DNA of 64,000 nucleotides, taken from positions 745,001 to 809,000 of the forward strand of contig NZ_CP089518.1 in NCBI RefSeq assembly GCF_025917685.1. The letters run 5' to 3'. This document shows, piece after piece, positions 61,337 to 64,000 of the stretch (its first letter is position 1; every line of letters starts with the position of its first letter). A program made the position numbers and the translations under genes. The notes beneath the pieces are model-generated. The model ran no database searches. It had not been told where the DNA came from and saw only the letters and a list, made by a program, of their open reading frames with translations. Source of the stretch: Bacillus cereus. Lineage in GTDB: Bacteria > Bacillota > Bacilli > Bacillales > Bacillaceae_G.

Positions 61337-62411
61337 ATTAGGAATTTCTCTTTATCCAGAGCATTCAACGAAAGAAAAAGATATGGCATATATTTCAGCA
61401 GCGGCACGTCACGGTTTTTCAAGAATATTCACTTGTTTACTGTCTGTGAATCGTCCGAAAGAGGAAATTGTAGCAGAATTTAAAGAAATTATTAATCATG
61501 CAAAAGAGTACAATATGGAAGTCATTTTAGATGTAGCACCAGCTGTGTTTGATCAGCTTGGTATTAGCTATAGTGATCTATCATTCTTTGCAGAGTTAGG
61601 TGCAGATGGTATTCGTTTAGATGTAGGATTTGACGGATTAACAGAAGCGAAAATGACGAACAACCCGTACGGTTTAAAAATTGAGCTAAACGTAAGTAAT
61701 GATATTGCCTATTTAGAAAATATCCTTTCGCATCAAGCGAATAAAGCGGCTTTAATTGGTTGCCATAATTTTTATCCGCAAAAATTCACTGGTCTTCCGT
61801 ATGATTATTTCATTCGCTGTAGTGAACGTTTTAAAAAGCATGGTATTCGCAGTGCAGCATTTATTACATCACATGCTGCTAACATTGGTCCATGGGATAT
61901 TAATGACGGATTATGTACGCTTGAACAACATCGTAATTTACCAATTGAAGTACAAGCGAAACATTTATGGGCGACAGGGCTTATTGATGATGTCATTATC
62001 GGAAATGCTTATGCGAGTGAAGAAGAGTTAGAGAAACTAGGAAACTTAAATCGTTACATGTTACAGCTAAAGGTACAATTTGTAGACGAAGCGACTGAAG
62101 TAGAGAAGAGAGCGACACTACAAGAATTGCACGTAAGACGCGGCGACATAACGGAGTATATGGTACGTTCTACAGAAGTACGTAAAAAGTATAAAGAAGA
62201 CGATTTCCCAATTCGAGAAAGTGTACTACAGGAAAGAGGTCAAGTTGTAATTGGTAACAACTCATTCGGTAAGTATAAAGGTGAACTACAAATCATCTTG
62301 AAAGAAATGCCGATAGATGAACGGAAAAATATTGTCGGTATAATTGCTGAAGAGGAGTTGTTCTTACTAGATTATGTAGGGGCTTGGACGCAGTTTACTT
62401 GTGTGGAATAG
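61326..62411 (+). CDS. MupG/DUF871-family 6-phospho-muramidase-like protein, paralogue 2
   Basis: A 361-residue protein of the same family as 55779: LGISLYPEHSTKEKDMAYI, IGCHNFYPQ, DGLCTLEQHR, YKGELQI near the end. Alignable over its whole length with paralogue 1 and visibly diverged in the middle. As last gene of the PTS operon it probably hydrolyses the phosphorylated disaccharide delivered by EIIC. The gene overlaps the small membrane protein gene by 11 nt. Confidence 0.9.
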   Translation: MERKLGISLYPEHSTKEKDMAYISAAARHGFSRIFTCLLSVNRPKEEIVAEFKEIINHAKEYNMEVILDVAPAVFDQLGISYSDLSFFAELGADGIRLDVGFDGLTEAKMTNNPYGLKIELNVSNDIAYLENILSHQANKAALIGCHNFYPQKFTGLPYDYFIRCSERFKKHGIRSAAFITSHAANIGPWDINDGLCTLEQHRNLPIEVQAKHLWATGLIDDVIIGNAYASEEELEKLGNLNRYMLQLKVQFVDEATEVEKRATLQELHVRRGDITEYMVRSTEVRKKYKEDDFPIRESVLQERGQVVIGNNSFGKYKGELQIILKEMPIDERKNIVGIIAEEELFLLDYVGAWTQFTCVE

Positions 62412-62418
62412 GGAAGAT

Positions 62419-62450
62419 AGGAGGGGATGCTAGGGCATCCTCTTTTTTCT
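62419..62450 (+). terminator. Terminator of the PTS operon
   Basis: GAGGGGATGC / GCATCCTC stem with 3-nt loop, then T6. Confidence 0.9.
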
Positions 62451-62518
62451 GTTAAAATAGTAGTCTATCGTATATAGAATGCAAAGAGATAGATTTAATT
62501 TGGACGGGAGAGAAGGAG

Positions 62519-63451
62519 ATGGAAGAGTATATAGATGATTTATTAAGACGGATGGGTGATGAAGAAACAGAGATATGGCATCGTGCGTATGATGAGGCGA
62601 AAGAACTAAATGATTTATTAACTTTCCCTTATTTACAGGAGAAGATAATAAAAGTAAAAAAAGTATCTATGAAGAAAGATATTTATTATTTAATGATGAA
62701 ACTCGCTATCAATACGAAAGAAATCTGTATTGCTGATTATCTTGTAGATCGTTTAGAATGTGAAGAGAGTCCGACGCTATTAAGTGAATTACTTAGTAAT
62801 ATTTATAGATTGCCAGAAGTAAGTAGTACAAATAAAATCATTCCGTATATTTATCATAAAAACGATAGTGTTCGTTTTTGGGCAGTTTCTTCCTTAAAGT
62901 TATATAAATCGTTAGAAGCAGAAAGTGCTTTATTAAAGTTGCTGGATACTCAAGAAAATAAAGATGAGATTACAAATATTTGTTATACCTTGCTTGAGAT
63001 TGGAACAAATCAATCGATTCTTCCGTTAACAAGGCTTTTATATAGGGATAGTGCTTATGTTCGTTCAACCGTTATTGAGGTTTTAGCGAAAATAGGGGGA
63101 GCGGATTTACAGATAGTTTATATGGAAGCTTTACAGGATAGAAACGTTATGGTGAAATATGAAGCTGTTCGAGCTATTTATGCGTATGGGGACGAGATGG
63201 CGATTAAGCCAATTTGCGAACGTGTAACGAAAGTTGTTTCTAGAAGACGTAAAAATGAAGTAGAGCCTACTGATGAATCAGAGATCGTCATTGCTCTGCG
63301 TTTCTTACATAAGTTTGCTGATCATGAAGAAGTTTTAAAGACGTTTGGTAAAGTATATAAAAAACGAGGAAACTTGTTTATGTCAGAGAAAAAATGGATT
63401 CGGGATAATATTAGTTACTTTCAAGAGAAAGAAAGAATGCAAGAATCATAA
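62519..63451 (+). CDS. HEAT-repeat protein, 310 aa
   Basis: All-helical protein with HEAT/PBS-lyase-type repeats: VRFWAVSSLKLYKSLEAESALLKLL (about 118-142), VRSTVIEVLAKIGG (about 182-195) and VMVKYEAVRAIYAYGDEMAIKPI (about 205-227). Such repeats mediate protein binding. The start at 62519 uses GGGAG about 6 nt upstream; AAGGAG directly abuts the ATG, so a later ATG is possible. Function unknown. Confidence 0.82.
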   Translation: MEEYIDDLLRRMGDEETEIWHRAYDEAKELNDLLTFPYLQEKIIKVKKVSMKKDIYYLMMKLAINTKEICIADYLVDRLECEESPTLLSELLSNIYRLPEVSSTNKIIPYIYHKNDSVRFWAVSSLKLYKSLEAESALLKLLDTQENKDEITNICYTLLEIGTNQSILPLTRLLYRDSAYVRSTVIEVLAKIGGADLQIVYMEALQDRNVMVKYEAVRAIYAYGDEMAIKPICERVTKVVSRRRKNEVEPTDESEIVIALRFLHKFADHEEVLKTFGKVYKKRGNLFMSEKKWIRDNISYFQEKERMQES

Positions 63452-63492
63452 AAAGAGTTAGCCTCAACAATGAGACTAACTCTTTTTTTAAT
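63450..63492. terminator. Bidirectional terminator
   Basis: AAAAAGAGTTAGTCTCA-type stem: GAGTTAGCCTCA / TGAGACTAACTC with A and T runs on either side. Confidence 0.9.
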
Positions 63493-63494
63493 AA

Positions 63495-64000
63495 TTAGTT
63501 TAAAATTTTCACTGTAACTGTTTGGCGTCCCCAGTTACTTGATGTACCTTTATCTGGCATTAAAACATCAATTTTATTACCTTTAATAGCTCCACCAGTA
63601 TCACCAGCGATTGCTACTCCATAACCTTCAACCCATACTTTTGAACCTAATGGAATTACACTTGGATCAACTGCAATTAGTTTCATGTTTGGATTAGCTG
63701 TTAAGTTATGACCCATAGCTGATTTCACTTGGTCTCCTGCTTTGTAACCATTTTCAAGTGGATCTGCTGTGTAAGCTGTTGCTACAACGCGTAACTCACG
63801 AGAAGAAGATTGTGTGTTTTTCTCAGTTTCTTTTGCAACAGGTTGTTGTGTAGCTGGTTTTTGAGCGTTAGCTGTTTCACGAGCTTTAGCTGCCTCCTGA
63901 GCTTCAGCCGCTTCACGAGCCTTAGCCGCTTCACGAGCTTTAGCTGCTGCTTGAGCTTCAGCTGCTTCACGAGCTTCAGCCGCTGCCTGAGCTTCAGCTG
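63495..64000 (-). CDS. 3D-domain cell-wall protein (enterotoxin EntA/B/C-like), N-terminus outside window
   Basis: The 3' end of a larger gene; the reading frame stays open to the window edge. The C-terminal ~90 residues are a 3D domain (RELRVVATAYTA, IAVDPSVIPLG, AGDTGGAIKGNKIDV), the barrel with conserved Asp residues found in wall-lytic and resuscitation-type proteins. Before it is a linker rich in Ala, Glu, Lys and Gln made of repeated units such as KAREAAEAQ. B. cereus-group proteins called enterotoxin/cell-wall binding have SH3 repeats, such a linker and a 3D domain. The N-terminal domains cannot be seen here. Confidence 0.85.
   Translation of the reverse strand, partial: AEAQAAAEAREAAEAQAAAKAREAAKAREAAEAQEAAKARETANAQKPATQQPVAKETEKNTQSSSRELRVVATAYTADPLENGYKAGDQVKSAMGHNLTANPNMKLIAVDPSVIPLGSKVWVEGYGVAIAGDTGGAIKGNKIDVLMPDKGTSSNWGRQTVTVKILN
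63855..64000 (-). repeat. Short in-frame tandem repeats coding for KAREAAEAQ units
   Basis: The minus strand repeats near-identical 24-30-nt units encoding A-K/E-A-R/Q-E-A/A-A-A, continuing past the window edge. Such arrays vary in copy number between strains. Confidence 0.8.

Noticed and set aside
63855..64000. CRISPR-like repetition at the window end
   Set aside because: The repeats are in frame, code for Ala/Glu/Lys-rich peptide and have no unique spacers.

Overview
The window is a chromosomal segment from a low-G+C Gram-positive spore former, most likely a member of the Bacillus cereus group. The evidence is AGGAGG-type ribosome sites with frequent TTG/GTG starts, a gerA-type spore germination operon in A-C-B order, SpoVR, bcr1-like repeats typical of that group, a CoA-disulfide reductase-rhodanese fusion, and a B. 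subtilis yrk-like sulfur cluster. Species is not resolved from sequence alone. I saw no insertion sequence, prophage, integrase or CRISPR array.

Layout. 1-2903: 3' end of a 23S rRNA gene, a 5S gene and 20 tRNA genes, closed by a terminator; a near-consensus promoter lies in the 23S-5S spacer. 2997-6578: a CBS-domain protein, an unknown helical protein, two small membrane proteins and a secreted SH3/M23 peptidase. 6794-14926: thiamin biosynthesis and salvage operon behind two tandem TPP riboswitches (tenA, thiZ-, thiX- and thiY-like transporter genes, tenI, thiO, thiS, thiG, thiF, thiD). 15416-22658: potassium region with two c-di-AMP (ydaO/yuaA-type) riboswitches. The first precedes an undescribed pair, a divergent RCK/TrkA-N-like protein and an AlpA-like DNA-binding protein. 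The second precedes an extra 34-codon membrane peptide, kdpF, A, B, C and a KdpD without a kinase domain. 22770-24317: patatin-like lipase and small membrane proteins. 24345-28165: sugar-type ABC importer under a SAM-I riboswitch on the minus strand. 28204-33635: purine permease, SDR dehydrogenase, L,D-transpeptidase, DUF1540-like protein, a thiol-disulfide pair and a YhdB-like protein. 33757-38740: PCYCGC lipoprotein, ger operon, secreted protein. 38973-42453: nitroreductase, SpoVR, neutral-ceramidase-like protein. 42495-48844: reactive-sulfur regulon with five copies of a CstR/CsoR-type operator. 48884-55305: YbjN-like protein, LCP protein, YhfP-like reductase, Na/Pi transporter, MFS transporter. 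55327-62450: bcr1-like repeat, two MupG/DUF871 paralogues flanking a PRD regulator and a lactose/cellobiose-type PTS. 62519-64000: HEAT-repeat protein and the 3' part of a 3D-domain cell-wall protein.

How the parts work together. RNA control is dense: two TPP, two c-di-AMP and one SAM riboswitch lie within about 21 kb. The thiamin operon combines de novo thiazole synthesis with uptake and TenA-dependent salvage of pyrimidine breakdown products. The kdp region appears to have replaced two-component KdpDE control with c-di-AMP sensing. The sulfur regulon joins persulfide transfer (TusA, rhodanese, DsrE), persulfide oxidation (rhodanese-MBL protein), CoA-disulfide reduction and sulfite-type export under one persulfide-sensing repressor.

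Most attractive candidates for undescribed biology: the riboswitch-controlled RCK-like/AlpA-like pair beside kdp, the extra small peptide ahead of KdpF, the SAM-controlled sugar-type importer, and the paired MupG paralogues with a small membrane protein coupled to the PTS.
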